The notes under the pieces are model-generated. The model worked only from the letters and a program-made list of their open reading frames with translations. It did not search any database and had not been told where the DNA came from. From the NCBI GenBank assembly GCA_964440935.1, contig CAYTTY010000002.1, positions 124,001-188,000 of the forward strand: a DNA stretch of 64,000 nucleotides. The letters run 5' to 3'. Both the position numbers and the translations under genes were made by a program. Origin of the DNA: WJJR01 sp964440935. Lineage in GTDB: Bacteria; Zixibacteria; MSB-5A5; WJJR01. This document shows, one piece after another, positions 49,688 to 58,929 of the stretch. Numbering within the stretch: position 1 is the first letter of the stretch; each line of letters opens with the position of its first letter.

Positions 49688-51499
49688 ATGACGACAATGA
49701 TGACCACCGATACTGCGCCCCGATGGGAGATCGATTCTCTCTTTCCCGGCGGTTCCACTAGCAATGATTATGCCCAGTTTGTGGATCAACTGGTTGCCGA
49801 TATCGAGGCCGCTGACCAATGGTCCAAGACACTACCTCAGGAACTGACTACTGACAACGCCGATGAGTGGGCGCAGTGGATTCTCAGTGTCCAGGATGCG
49901 GCCGAGCGTTTGGATCTGGCGTATTTGTATGCGCTCTGTCTGATCAGCCAGGATGTCGCCGATGTCAAGGCCACCTCGCATACTCAGCGGGCCAGCGAAA
50001 TCCACTCACGATACAAAGCCCTGGAATCATCGCTCGAATCGTTCGCCATGCGCCAATCCGATGAGGCATGGGAAACGCTCATGGCGATCGATGGTATCCA
50101 TGACATTCGTTTTTACCTCGACGAACTGCGCAAGAATGCCCGGCTCAAGATGGACGAGCCCCGCGAAAAGCTTGCGTTAGAGCTGTCGGTCAACGGATAC
50201 CATGCCTGGCATATGCTCTACGAGAAGATCGCCGGAGATCTGCGTGTGTCGGTTGAAGAAGGCGGGGAAACCAAAGAGATTTCGCTGGGCCAGAATTCGG
50301 CTCGTCTGTCGAACTCCAATCGCGATGTTCGTCGCGATGCCTTCGAGAAAATGGAGGGAGCCTGGGAGACGGTTGCCGATCTCGCAGCTATGACGTTGAA
50401 TTCTCAGGGCGGATTTCGTCTGTCACTTTATAAAAACCGCACCTGGGACTCGCCGTTGCAGGAACCACTAATGCGTTCACGAATGACACCGGCCACGCTC
50501 GATGCTATGTGGAATGCAATCTCGAAATCCGGTCCCGAGTTGAAGCGGTATGTGCGGGCCAAATGCGATCGGTTGGGTATCGACAAATTCTGTTGGTATG
50601 ATCAGGAAGCGCCGATCGGTGTCACCGAACGCAAATACACCTTCGAAGAAGCCGGAGATTTCATCGCTGAGCATCTCGGAAGTTTCTCCAAGGAAATGGG
50701 CGAATTCACGCGCACGGCGATCCAGGGGAATTGGATCGAAGCCGAAGACCGTCCCGGCAAACGCGCCGGTGGCTGGTGTTCCTGGGTCCCAATTCGCAAG
50801 CAGGCCCGCATCTTCATGACCTACTCCAATACCTACGATGCGCTCAGCACGCTCGCACACGAACTTGGCCATGCATACCACGGATTCGTTCTGAAGGACG
50901 AGCCGGCCTTCAACAGCGCCTACCCGATGACACTGGCGGAGACGGCGTCGATCTTCAACGAAATGCGCGTCAATGATGCCGCGCTGCGCGCTGCCGAAGG
51001 GGAGGAGAAACTCGCCCTCCTCGATCTGAAACTGCAGGCGACCTTGACCTTCTTCTGTAATATCCGCGCACGCTTCCTCTTCGACAGTAGTTTCTATGCC
51101 GAACGCAAAAAGGGCAACATTGAGCGCACCCAATTGTCCGAACTGATGAAGCAAGCGCAGCAGCAGGCGTTCTTCGGCATGCTCAACGATGACGAAGGTC
51201 TACATCCGCTGTTCTGGGCGAGCAAACTGCATTTCTTTATCACCGAAGTGCCGTTTTACAACTACCCATACACGTTTGGGTATCTCTTCGCCAAGGGTGT
51301 GTACGCCCGTGCGATGGAAGAGGGGCCTTCATTTGCAACCAACTACCGCAATCTCCTCGCCGACACCGGCAAAATGACCACCGAGGAAGTTGCGCAACGA
51401 CATCTCGGCGTTGACTTGACGAAACCCGACTTCTGGGAGACAGCGGTCAAGGCGTGCTTGAGTGATGTGGATGAGTTTGTGGCGCTGGTAAAATCGTAA
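49688..51499 (+). CDS. pepF: M3 family oligoendopeptidase F
   Basis: 603 aa. The zinc motif is LAHELGHAYHGFV near residue 390 (HExxH), with the third ligand Glu in AETASIFNEM about 26 residues later. The helical N-terminal half is typical (YLYALCLISQDVADVKATSH near 78, RREAFEKMEGAW-like RRDAFEKMEGAWETV near 218). The C-terminus has FYNYPYTFGYLFAKGVYARA. A cytoplasmic metallopeptidase for oligopeptides. The ribosome site GGAGG precedes the ATG. Confidence 0.95.
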   Translation: MTTMMTTDTAPRWEIDSLFPGGSTSNDYAQFVDQLVADIEAADQWSKTLPQELTTDNADEWAQWILSVQDAAERLDLAYLYALCLISQDVADVKATSHTQRASEIHSRYKALESSLESFAMRQSDEAWETLMAIDGIHDIRFYLDELRKNARLKMDEPREKLALELSVNGYHAWHMLYEKIAGDLRVSVEEGGETKEISLGQNSARLSNSNRDVRRDAFEKMEGAWETVADLAAMTLNSQGGFRLSLYKNRTWDSPLQEPLMRSRMTPATLDAMWNAISKSGPELKRYVRAKCDRLGIDKFCWYDQEAPIGVTERKYTFEEAGDFIAEHLGSFSKEMGEFTRTAIQGNWIEAEDRPGKRAGGWCSWVPIRKQARIFMTYSNTYDALSTLAHELGHAYHGFVLKDEPAFNSAYPMTLAETASIFNEMRVNDAALRAAEGEEKLALLDLKLQATLTFFCNIRARFLFDSSFYAERKKGNIERTQLSELMKQAQQQAFFGMLNDDEGLHPLFWASKLHFFITEVPFYNYPYTFGYLFAKGVYARAMEEGPSFATNYRNLLADTGKMTTEEVAQRHLGVDLTKPDFWETAVKACLSDVDEFVALVKS

Positions 51500-51518
51500 T
51501 TGCGATATTGCACGGACA

Positions 51519-51592
51519 TTGTAGGTCAGGAGCACTGCGCGTGACAACCACCTCGGTTTACCCATGCATTTCAGCGCGGGGCTCCTGACAAC
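51519..51592. repeat. 74-bp palindromic unit, copy 2
   Basis: TTGTAGGTCAGGAGCACTGC at the left and GCGCGGGGCTCCTGACAACA at the right, with CCATGCATTTC in the middle, as in copy 1 at 47392. Confidence 0.7.
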
Positions 51593-51724
51593 AGCGTACG
51601 AAACCGTCTCACGGTGTCATGTTCGTTCGGAATGTCTCGCTGCATGGGAACGTGAGTTATGCAGGCCCTGATGGTCAAAAGCCGCCATCTGGGCCACAGT
51701 CGCTCATAATAGGGATATGGGATT

Positions 51725-51790
51725 GTCAGGTGCCCCGCGCGGTTGTGTGCTGGTGAACACTGTATGCCTGCGACGCGCGGTGCACCTGAC
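51725..51790. repeat. 66-bp palindromic unit, copy 1
   Basis: GTCAGGTGCCCCGCGCGGTT at the left and GACGCGCGGTGCACCTGAC at the right. An inverted, diverged copy is at 63714-63779. Confidence 0.75.
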
Positions 51791-51805
51791 CTACGTGCTG
51801 TTCTC

Positions 51806-51988
51806 TCACCCTTCCACTTCCGCCGTCACCGTAAATACGTCCGCCTCGGCGTTGCCGGTCATTTTGAGGAGATTCGGACGGCAGCAGACCTGGCAGTCTT
51901 CAATGAATTCTTGATGATCACCGCCGGAGGGATCGATAAAGAGATCATTGATCTCGCCGCAATAGGCGCATGTGTAGGTCGTCATCAT
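51806..51988 (-). CDS. CPXCG motif-type cysteine-rich protein
   Basis: 60 aa. YTCAYCGEINDLFIDPSGGD near residue 5 and HQEFIEDCQVCCRPNLLKM near 25 match the small CPXCG zinc-ribbon-like family, although the first knuckle here is CAYC rather than CPxC. The ATG overlaps the stop of the upstream membrane protein gene (ATGATG/TGA), so translation is coupled. Function unknown; zinc binding is inferred from the two Cys pairs. Confidence 0.85.
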   Translation of the reverse strand: MMTTYTCAYCGEINDLFIDPSGGDHQEFIEDCQVCCRPNLLKMTGNAEADVFTVTAEVEG

Positions 51989-53667
51989 GGTGCCTCCGGG
52001 ATCGACTCGGGCTTTTCATCCGGGTCGATATTTTGATACAACATCCCGCCGAGATACATCGTCACGCCGAGGACCAACAGACACCCAATGCGCACCAGTG
52101 GCGACGCGCCCGACAAATCGAACAACAAAACCTTCGCAGCAAAAGCCGTGAACACAATCAATGACGAGCGTCCCAACGGACGGTCGGAGCCGACGATCGA
52201 TAGCACCAGCGCCAGCACCGCCAACAGCCCCCACACGACCGACACGACGAAACGGCTGTCACTCAGGTGAACGATTCCCGCCATCACGAGCAGGTGAGTC
52301 CCGTAGAGTACCGCGGCGCAGTACAGACCCGTCGCCGACGCTCGTTGCATGAACCAATAAATCACGTATCCCAGCGCGACATACAACGGTATGAGAAATC
52401 GCCACGCGACAATCTCGTCCAATTCAATACCAACTGCGAGACGGGAATACCCGATGAATCCGGCCATGGCCACGGCCAACGTGAGCGGCCAGAATCGGCG
52501 CAAGAGCGGCCGGTGTGACAGCGCCAATCCACCCATCGCCACCAACCCAATCAGGCTTGTCAATTCGCGCCATCCGGTGTTGACGAGTTCGATGTACCCG
52601 GCATGAAACAGCACCATCGCAGCGTACGTCGTCACTATCAGTTCACCGGCCAGTGCCTCACCGGGCAGGCGCGTACGGGCGATGACATATCCCACGATCA
52701 TGGGAATCACACTCGCGAACGCCAACCATGGTGCAATGGCTGAGGCATGCTGATTAACGAGCACGTAGGTTGTCGTGTAGAAGAACACAATCGCCGGGAG
52801 ATGGGCAAATGCTGCCGCATGGCTGAGGGGACGGCGGTGACGAATCGTGAAGAAAACCGTGGCGCCCAGAAAGATCAGGAACTGGACGGCCTGAAATGTC
52901 GCGGCCCACATCCAGTCGGAGTACTCGGCCTGACGCCACGACGCGTCAAAGACGACAAAGGCGAGATACCCCGCCAGCACATACACCGAGCGCCGTCGCG
53001 CCCGCAGGGCGTAGATGCAAAACAAGAAATCCCACGCACCAAAATAGATGATCAGATCCAGTGGCCGCGCCGCCAAAATGTGAAGAAAGTACGGTCCGCT
53101 GTACGCGCCGATCACCGCAAAAAACGTGTAATAGTCCTTTTCAAACGCTTCCCGCAACGCGAGTGACACCAGACAGATCACAATCACCCCTGCCACCGCT
53201 GACGTCGCCCCGATGAGACCGTGATACAGATGTGCGCCGTACACGGTAACAAACAACACCGCAATACCACCGGCGGGCAGGAGCGCGCTGATCCGCCGGT
53301 ATTCCTCACGGAGAATGAACCCGAGCGAGATCATCCCGACGCCAAGAAGAGTGGCCAGTCCCACCTGGCGTACCGGGGTCAGGAAACCCGAATCGATCGC
53401 GAGTTGGACGAGATAGATGGCGGCCAGGACCAGTGCGGCAACACCACCCCAACCGAGGATAGCCGTAACCGGCAGGTCGAACGACGGTGCAGAGGGGGCC
53501 GGATACTTGCCACTCGGTGGGGTGTGTACATCGGGCCTCCGCTCATCCGGAACCTGTCCTCCCGGAAGAGGTGTCGGTTGTGTCTTCTCGGGAGCGCCCA
53601 GACGTCTCTCAATAGCATCGAGGCGTTCTTCAATCCGCCGCATTCGGTCGTCGGTACTGTCAGACAT
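51985..53667 (-). CDS. DUF2339 polytopic membrane protein
   Basis: 560 aa from ATG 53667 (CCGGGGGGAAT upstream); an earlier ATG at 53706 has no ribosome site. A short coiled coil (MRRIEERLDAIERRLG), a Pro-rich linker to about residue 60, then about 14-16 membrane helices beginning with LGWGGVAALVLAAIYLVQLA near 70 and including LLGVGMISLGFILREEYRR. This is the DUF2339 architecture; the function is not established, with cell-envelope roles proposed in some bacteria. It is coupled to the CPXCG gene downstream. Confidence 0.88.
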   Translation of the reverse strand: MSDSTDDRMRRIEERLDAIERRLGAPEKTQPTPLPGGQVPDERRPDVHTPPSGKYPAPSAPSFDLPVTAILGWGGVAALVLAAIYLVQLAIDSGFLTPVRQVGLATLLGVGMISLGFILREEYRRISALLPAGGIAVLFVTVYGAHLYHGLIGATSAVAGVIVICLVSLALREAFEKDYYTFFAVIGAYSGPYFLHILAARPLDLIIYFGAWDFLFCIYALRARRRSVYVLAGYLAFVVFDASWRQAEYSDWMWAATFQAVQFLIFLGATVFFTIRHRRPLSHAAAFAHLPAIVFFYTTTYVLVNQHASAIAPWLAFASVIPMIVGYVIARTRLPGEALAGELIVTTYAAMVLFHAGYIELVNTGWRELTSLIGLVAMGGLALSHRPLLRRFWPLTLAVAMAGFIGYSRLAVGIELDEIVAWRFLIPLYVALGYVIYWFMQRASATGLYCAAVLYGTHLLVMAGIVHLSDSRFVVSVVWGLLAVLALVLSIVGSDRPLGRSSLIVFTAFAAKVLLFDLSGASPLVRIGCLLVLGVTMYLGGMLYQNIDPDEKPESIPEAP

Positions 53668-53744
53668 ATTCCCCCCGGACAGTTGTGCCTTACGGAGAAG
53701 AAACATCGCGCCGCCCCGTACGCAAGAGCGAACGCTCCCGAGTG

Positions 53745-53772
53745 CAAAAAGGGCGGCCAGTCCGGCCGCCCT
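53745..53772 (-). terminator. Intrinsic terminator of the beta-barrel gene
   Basis: Read on the minus strand: AGGGCGGCC-GGACT-GGCCGCCCT followed by TTTTT. It lies 26 bp past the stop at 53799 and before the DUF2339 gene, so the two genes are separate transcription units. Confidence 0.88.
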
Positions 53773-53798
53773 CCAAAACGTTGATCATGAGTAGATCC

Positions 53799-54863
53799 TC
53801 AATCAAAGACAAACGCCGTCCGCAGATTGATCACGTAGTTCGATGACAACTGAACCGCGTTGAAGTTGCGATAGACCGGGACCTCCCCGGACACTTGAAG
53901 CGTGAAGTTCTTGGCACCCACATAGACCAGTGAGGGGGTGTAGAAGAGAATCGAGCCACCGCTGTCTTCAATCTTCTGGCCCTTCGATTGGCTTTCGCCC
54001 AAATAGTCACCGTTCAACTGATTCACCCATTCCAGATTGCGACTCAGTCGATAACTGAGGTACGCCGACGCGATGATTTCCTCGCCCGGCGCCCAGTGGT
54101 GGATATTCTCCGATGGAGAGAAGCGGTATAGTCCACTGATGCCCCATCCCAAGCGGAAATGCCGCTGATGATACAGAAGGCCGAAAATCGGGTCGAGTGT
54201 CCCGGTGCCCAGTTGCAACTCGTTGGGCAAACGGGTCCCGTTTTCGTTCAGCTGCGTGGTTGATCCGGTTGGTAGCCTTAGTCCCAACGCCAGGGCAAAG
54301 CTGGCTCCCTGACGACGTCCGGCGTATGTGTTTGGTCCGCGACTGATGTACTCGTCGTATCCGTCGTCACCGGTGGGGTAATACTCGTCACCGAAACGAA
54401 TCAACTCGCCGAACTTGATGCGCAGGTACGACATCAGGATGACGTCGCCCAAGCCCTGTGACCCGCGACGGTCGCTGAAGATGATCCCGGGCGTACCGGC
54501 AACGAGTGCCGAATCGATCTCGCGCGTGTTGTAGACATACTTGTACGGGACAATCGCATTCAAGGTGATGTTCTCCGAAACACCGTAGGAGACATCGAAG
54601 GCCAACGTGTTGTTGAGCGTGACGGTGCGCTCGGAGTTGACGCCTTCATTTTCACCCTCAAAGGCATGGTTCAGGAATTCATACTCATACGACAGCGCCG
54701 CCACCCACTTCCCTTTGGGAACGGTCAGATACGCTTCCTTGGCCAGATGTTCGTTGGGGAGGGTGATACGACGTGGTACGATTTCCGATGCCACTTGGGC
54801 ATGGAGCACGACGGGTGCGGCCATCACACAAACGAGGGTCGCGATCATGATTCTCTTGGTCAT
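53799..54863 (-). CDS. Putative outer-membrane beta-barrel protein
   Basis: 354 aa from ATG 54863 (AGGAGTCAGAGG upstream). Signal peptide RIMIATLVCVMAAPVVLHAQ. The mature protein shows alternating strands with aromatic ends: KWVAALSYEYEFLNHAFEG, LAFDVSYGVSENITLNAIVP, FALALGLRLPTGSTTQL, FRLGWGISGLYRFSP, EIIASAYLSYRLSRNLEWV, and it closes with a terminal Phe-Asp (INLRTAFVFD). It resembles transporter-like barrels; substrate unknown. Own terminator downstream. Confidence 0.7.
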   Translation of the reverse strand: MTKRIMIATLVCVMAAPVVLHAQVASEIVPRRITLPNEHLAKEAYLTVPKGKWVAALSYEYEFLNHAFEGENEGVNSERTVTLNNTLAFDVSYGVSENITLNAIVPYKYVYNTREIDSALVAGTPGIIFSDRRGSQGLGDVILMSYLRIKFGELIRFGDEYYPTGDDGYDEYISRGPNTYAGRRQGASFALALGLRLPTGSTTQLNENGTRLPNELQLGTGTLDPIFGLLYHQRHFRLGWGISGLYRFSPSENIHHWAPGEEIIASAYLSYRLSRNLEWVNQLNGDYLGESQSKGQKIEDSGGSILFYTPSLVYVGAKNFTLQVSGEVPVYRNFNAVQLSSNYVINLRTAFVFD

Positions 54864-55006
54864 CCTCTGACTCCTGTCGAATGTCGGCCCGCCATCCGAT
54901 GCAAACACGGCGCCAGTGCCGTGGGCGGCTTCTCCATATCAGTATATCGGATCGCAAGGGTTTGCCTTGACGGTTCGGCTGTGATGGCTGTTAATCGAGT
55001 TGGCGC

Positions 55007-55696
55007 ATGGCATTGATTGCTTCAGATCAGGTTGGGGGACGCTTGACCATCACCGCACGGATTGGGACCGACGAAGCAGGGAAGGGGGACTTCTTTGGAC
55101 CTCTTGTGGTGGCTGCTGTCTGGGCCGATGCCACGGCCGAGTCGCTCTTCCAAAAGATCGGCGTCACCGATTCGAAGAAACTCACCGATAACCGCGCCAA
55201 GACGCTGGCCCGCCAGATCGTCGATTCCAAGATCCCAACAACGCTGGTTGTGATAGGCCCGGCGAAGTACAACGAACTCCACACCAAGATGCGCAATCTG
55301 AACCGGTTGCTGGCCTGGGGGCACGCCCGGGCAATCGAGAATATTCTCGAAATGAGACAGGCGCCGCTGGCGATTGCCGATCAATTTGGTGATGAGTCAT
55401 TGATCAAGAATGCGCTGATGAAGCATGGCAAGGACATCGAACTGCACCAGATGCACCGTGGGGAAAGCGAATCAGTCGTGGCGGCGGCATCGATTCTGGC
55501 CCGGGCCGAATTTCTGCGCCGACTGTCACTGCTCGGATCCCAAATTGGAGTGACCCTACCCAAAGGAGCCGGACCGCCGGTGGACACCGCTGGCGCACAG
55601 ATTCTTCGTCGCGGTGGAATGGAATTACTCTTGACGGTGGCCAAATGCCACTTCAGGAACACCCAGAAATCGCAGCGCCTGCTCGTAACAAGTTAG
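55007..55696 (+). CDS. rnhC: Ribonuclease HIII
   Basis: 229 aa. The RNase HIII signature IGTDEAGKGDFFGPLVVAAV near residue 19 carries the first catalytic acidic residues, with VTDSKKLTDNRAK near 52 and ADQFGDESLI near 124 supplying another. VVAAASILARAEFLRRLSLL near 153 is conserved. It lacks the TBP-like N-terminal domain of most HIII proteins (about 300 aa), a variant known in some lineages. It cleaves RNA in RNA-DNA hybrids. The eIF2B-like gene starts 10 bp after it. Confidence 0.88.
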   Translation: MALIASDQVGGRLTITARIGTDEAGKGDFFGPLVVAAVWADATAESLFQKIGVTDSKKLTDNRAKTLARQIVDSKIPTTLVVIGPAKYNELHTKMRNLNRLLAWGHARAIENILEMRQAPLAIADQFGDESLIKNALMKHGKDIELHQMHRGESESVVAAASILARAEFLRRLSLLGSQIGVTLPKGAGPPVDTAGAQILRRGGMELLLTVAKCHFRNTQKSQRLLVTS

Positions 55697-55706
55697 AGGA
55701 CAAACC

Positions 55707-56534
55707 ATGTCGGAGTTTCACGGGAAGTTTAAGAAGATCCTGGCTGATCGTCGCTCCGGTAGCGCCACCCTGGCATTGCGTCTCTGCCGGCTTCTGAGAG
55801 CCGAGTTGAAGAAGAAAGACGCGCACATCCAACCCGATCACTTGCCACGGCTGATCCAAGACGCTTCCGATATATTCCCCGAAATGGCCATCTTCGTCAA
55901 CTTTAAGCGACACGTGCAAGCGGCTCTCCGACGGAAAGATACGAGCAGCCCTCAAGGTATGGCCAAATCGCTATCGGAGTTTGAGTCGCGTGTTAAATCG
56001 TACCGTCAGGAGACCGCTCAACATCTGGCCGACGAACTAATCGAGGCCAAGACCATCCTGACGTTGAGTTCGTCCTCGGCTGTCCGAGAGGCGATTCTGG
56101 CACTGTCCGAACTCACCTCACCGCTCGTCATCGTCTGTGAGTCCCGTCCCAATCGTGAGGGAGCCTCGCTGGCCCGTCAACTTCAGAAGAAGGGGATCGA
56201 TGCCGAGCCGATCATCGACGCGGCGGTCGGTAGCGTGATTGAACGTGTCGATGCCGTGCTCCTGGGCGCGGATTGGGTTGACGATGACGGTTTTATCAAC
56301 AAGACCGGGTCCTGCGTCGTGTCCGACTTGGCCCGATTGCATTTAAAGCCGGTCTATATCCTAGCCGACAGCCACCGTCTGGCCAGCCGCACCGGTAAGG
56401 CGCGCACTACCGCGATCGGGCCGCGTGCCAACCCGACGGTCGTCCCCAGGGATTTCGAGCGAGTTCCCTGGAATCCCGCCCATCGGTTGGTGACCGAAGA
56501 GGGCATCCGCCAGCCGGTCCCGACACATCTCTAA
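55707..56534 (+). CDS. eIF2B alpha/beta/delta-like (sugar-phosphate isomerase family) protein
   Basis: 275 aa. The helical N-terminus (residues 1-105) precedes a Rossmann-like core: AKTILTLSSSSAVREAILAL near 112, LVIVCESRPNREGASLARQL near 136 and VDAVLLGADWVDDDGFINKT near 184, with GSCVVSDLARLHLKPVYILA after it. These are the signature regions of the eIF2B / MtnA / ribose-1,5-bisphosphate isomerase superfamily, including the Cys-equivalent region and catalytic Asp in LLGADWVDDDG. Which sugar phosphate it uses, if any, is unclear. Probably co-transcribed with rnhC. Confidence 0.8.
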   Translation: MSEFHGKFKKILADRRSGSATLALRLCRLLRAELKKKDAHIQPDHLPRLIQDASDIFPEMAIFVNFKRHVQAALRRKDTSSPQGMAKSLSEFESRVKSYRQETAQHLADELIEAKTILTLSSSSAVREAILALSELTSPLVIVCESRPNREGASLARQLQKKGIDAEPIIDAAVGSVIERVDAVLLGADWVDDDGFINKTGSCVVSDLARLHLKPVYILADSHRLASRTGKARTTAIGPRANPTVVPRDFERVPWNPAHRLVTEEGIRQPVPTHL

Positions 56535-56782
56535 GCCTCTCGGACACTGGATAAACCTCAAAATCGTCCGATGACATATAGTGAGGTATGGGAATCCTCC
56601 CATGCCCCTCACCGAGGTGTGATATGTGCCATGGACCAGGCCATTCAGAACCCGCAGGGGTGACCAGCTATCTCACCCGATGCGCCGCGTTATTTGGCGT
56701 CCCAGGGTCATCGTTAATCTCATTGGAAAACAGTGGTACGCAAGAGTCCGTCCTCGGACTCGTGTCGGGGGGAGGCGGCGCG

Positions 56783-58921
56783 ATGTGGGTGAGTATCTTC
56801 GCCTGGTGGGCGCTCTTAGTCGGCGGTCTTGCAACCGTGACCGCACTCATCACCCGTGATCAGCATTGGCTGGTCAATGTTCGACGCGTCACGTTCATCA
56901 CCGCATCTATTGCCATTGGAATATTCGCCTTTGCCGGAGCGTATGTGCCGTCGAACGTGGCGCCACTCATCCCCTTGGTACTGGTGACCCTCGCGTTCAG
57001 CGTGGCATCGATCCTGATCGTCGATATGCGTTCCGGTCGCATTTCCTGGAAGCTCTCGCCGCACCACACCGATGAGGATCGCTTGTGGCGTTCGGTGATT
57101 CGCGCGATTAACGATGCCACCACGCTGGATGCACTGCTCTTAGCGGCGGCATCCGTGCTCCGGCGTGCGACTCGGTCACGCATAGCCGTCGTCTACAAGA
57201 CGCTGGAAGAGTCCGGCGACGTTCGTCTGGTCGGAGCGGCGGCGCCCGATACCAAAGCGACCGAGACGCCGCTCGACCAGGATGATCTCGCACGGCTGTC
57301 CCGTCGCGGTATGAGCGACCATCGATTGGCTGAGTATCGGAAGTCAAGCGGACGAGGACTCACGGGCAATCCACGCTGGGCCGTGATCCCGATCCGGACT
57401 GAACAGCGCACGTACGCAACTGTCCTTCTCGCGAATCCGGCCATGAATATCACCTCCGACAACAATGCGCAGACAATGACGACGGTGAGTCGCCTTCTGG
57501 GACATCATGTCGCGTCATGGATTGCGGCGTCGCGCGCTTCAGTACAAAGTGATCTGATTCAGCGGCTGTCACGGTTGCAGCAATCACTCGCGAGTACGCG
57601 TGACTTTGGTCAGGGACTCGGTTTCATCGCAGAGGGCCTGAAGGGTATCGTTCCCGTCGATTACTTGTCGTTGGCATGGCTCGACCGTGCCCGATTCCAC
57701 GAAGATCGCGTGAGCACCATGATCGAGGACGCCTCGATCATCGACCAACGTCGACGTTGGCCGATTTGGGAAAGCACAACCACAATCGTGCTACAACTCG
57801 GACGTCCGCTGATCACGTCAGATCTTCATGTACTTCCTGAAGAGGCACCGGTTACTCAACAGTACGAAAAGCAGTTAGGAATGCGGTCCCGAATGGTAGT
57901 GCCGATTCGAGACGGTGATCGGATTACGGGATCGCTGACTTTGGCCCACCAAGAGGTGAATCGATATGGAGTTGATGAAACCCGCCGGTTGGCACTGTTC
58001 ACCCCCGTCATCGCGCTGTGGCTGAAGCAGCTTGAGTATGCTAACGCGGCAGAGGAGTATCGTACGGCCACCGAGGTTGCCACTCGGATTACGACGATCG
58101 CAGCAGATGCAGCGGACGACAGCGCGTTGCTGGAAACGATTCTCCGAGGTGTCGATGCGACCGGTTTACGGCTTTATCGTGTCGATGACATCGGCCAGTC
58201 GATGGTGTCGGTGGCCAGTGCCGGACGATTTCACGTTTCGTCCGATGCCGCCGAGCAAATTCCCCTGTCAGAGACGCCATGGCATCGGTGGGCCATGCAG
58301 GAACGCAGCGCGCACCGAATCGATCAAAGCGATCCCGAGCGGTTGATGGATCATTCCGAAGCCGCCATGACGATGATCGACCGGATGAAGACCGGATGGA
58401 TTGTCCCCATCCAAAGCGACACCAAGATTCTCGGATTCCTGGATGTCATGGAGGCGCGTGACCCGGACCGGCGAGCGGTCCGTGATCCCGAGCGCCTTGT
58501 ACTGGAAGCCGGAGCTAGAGTCTACGCGCAGCGTTGGATCACGGGCACCGTGTCATCGACACCGACGGGTGCTTCCCAGAATTTGCAGGAGCGGATCTCC
58601 GCTTTGAGCGGGACGGTGGTGAATCCCATCACCGGGATCATCGGCTGTGTGGAGTTGATCCGACAGAAGCAGCCGTCGCTCTCCAATGAAACCATTAAGT
58701 ACCTCAACATGATCGAGAATTCCGCGGCCCGAATTCATGAATCCATTGCCGCAACGGTGGAGTCGACACGCAGTCGATCAGCACAATCGGCACCGGATCA
58801 GGCCACGCAGGCCGTGTCGCAGCGGCTGTTTGGGGCCTTGTCGCTCCCTTCACAAGATCGCCTGTTGAGCCGATATTCACGAATAGAACCTGCTGATGTG
58901 ACGGAGGTGCCCGAGCGATAG
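56783..58921 (+). CDS. Membrane GAF-domain sensor with degenerate kinase core
   Basis: 712 aa from ATG 56783, chosen for GGGGGGAGGCG just upstream; an ATG at 56588 would add 65 unconserved residues. Three membrane helices lie at about 1-90 (MWVSIFAWWALLVGGLATVT...). GAF-like domains follow at about 105-250, 270-430 and 440-610. The C-terminus has a dimerisation-like helix pair (VVNPITGIIGCVELIRQKQP near 632) in the place of HisKA, but the usual His-Glu is replaced by Val-Asn and no HATPase follows. It sits directly before a full kinase gene, so it may be its sensory partner; inference. Confidence 0.75.
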   Translation: MWVSIFAWWALLVGGLATVTALITRDQHWLVNVRRVTFITASIAIGIFAFAGAYVPSNVAPLIPLVLVTLAFSVASILIVDMRSGRISWKLSPHHTDEDRLWRSVIRAINDATTLDALLLAAASVLRRATRSRIAVVYKTLEESGDVRLVGAAAPDTKATETPLDQDDLARLSRRGMSDHRLAEYRKSSGRGLTGNPRWAVIPIRTEQRTYATVLLANPAMNITSDNNAQTMTTVSRLLGHHVASWIAASRASVQSDLIQRLSRLQQSLASTRDFGQGLGFIAEGLKGIVPVDYLSLAWLDRARFHEDRVSTMIEDASIIDQRRRWPIWESTTTIVLQLGRPLITSDLHVLPEEAPVTQQYEKQLGMRSRMVVPIRDGDRITGSLTLAHQEVNRYGVDETRRLALFTPVIALWLKQLEYANAAEEYRTATEVATRITTIAADAADDSALLETILRGVDATGLRLYRVDDIGQSMVSVASAGRFHVSSDAAEQIPLSETPWHRWAMQERSAHRIDQSDPERLMDHSEAAMTMIDRMKTGWIVPIQSDTKILGFLDVMEARDPDRRAVRDPERLVLEAGARVYAQRWITGTVSSTPTGASQNLQERISALSGTVVNPITGIIGCVELIRQKQPSLSNETIKYLNMIENSAARIHESIAATVESTRSRSAQSAPDQATQAVSQRLFGALSLPSQDRLLSRYSRIEPADVTEVPER

Positions 58922-58929
58922 GGCAGGGT

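Larger units (their letters stand above)
51500..51805. other. Gap with two palindromic units
   Basis: 306 bp between the convergent pepF and CPXCG genes. The 74-bp unit at 51519-51592 and the 66-bp unit at 51725-51790 occupy about half of it; the rest shows nothing recognisable. Confidence 0.75.
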
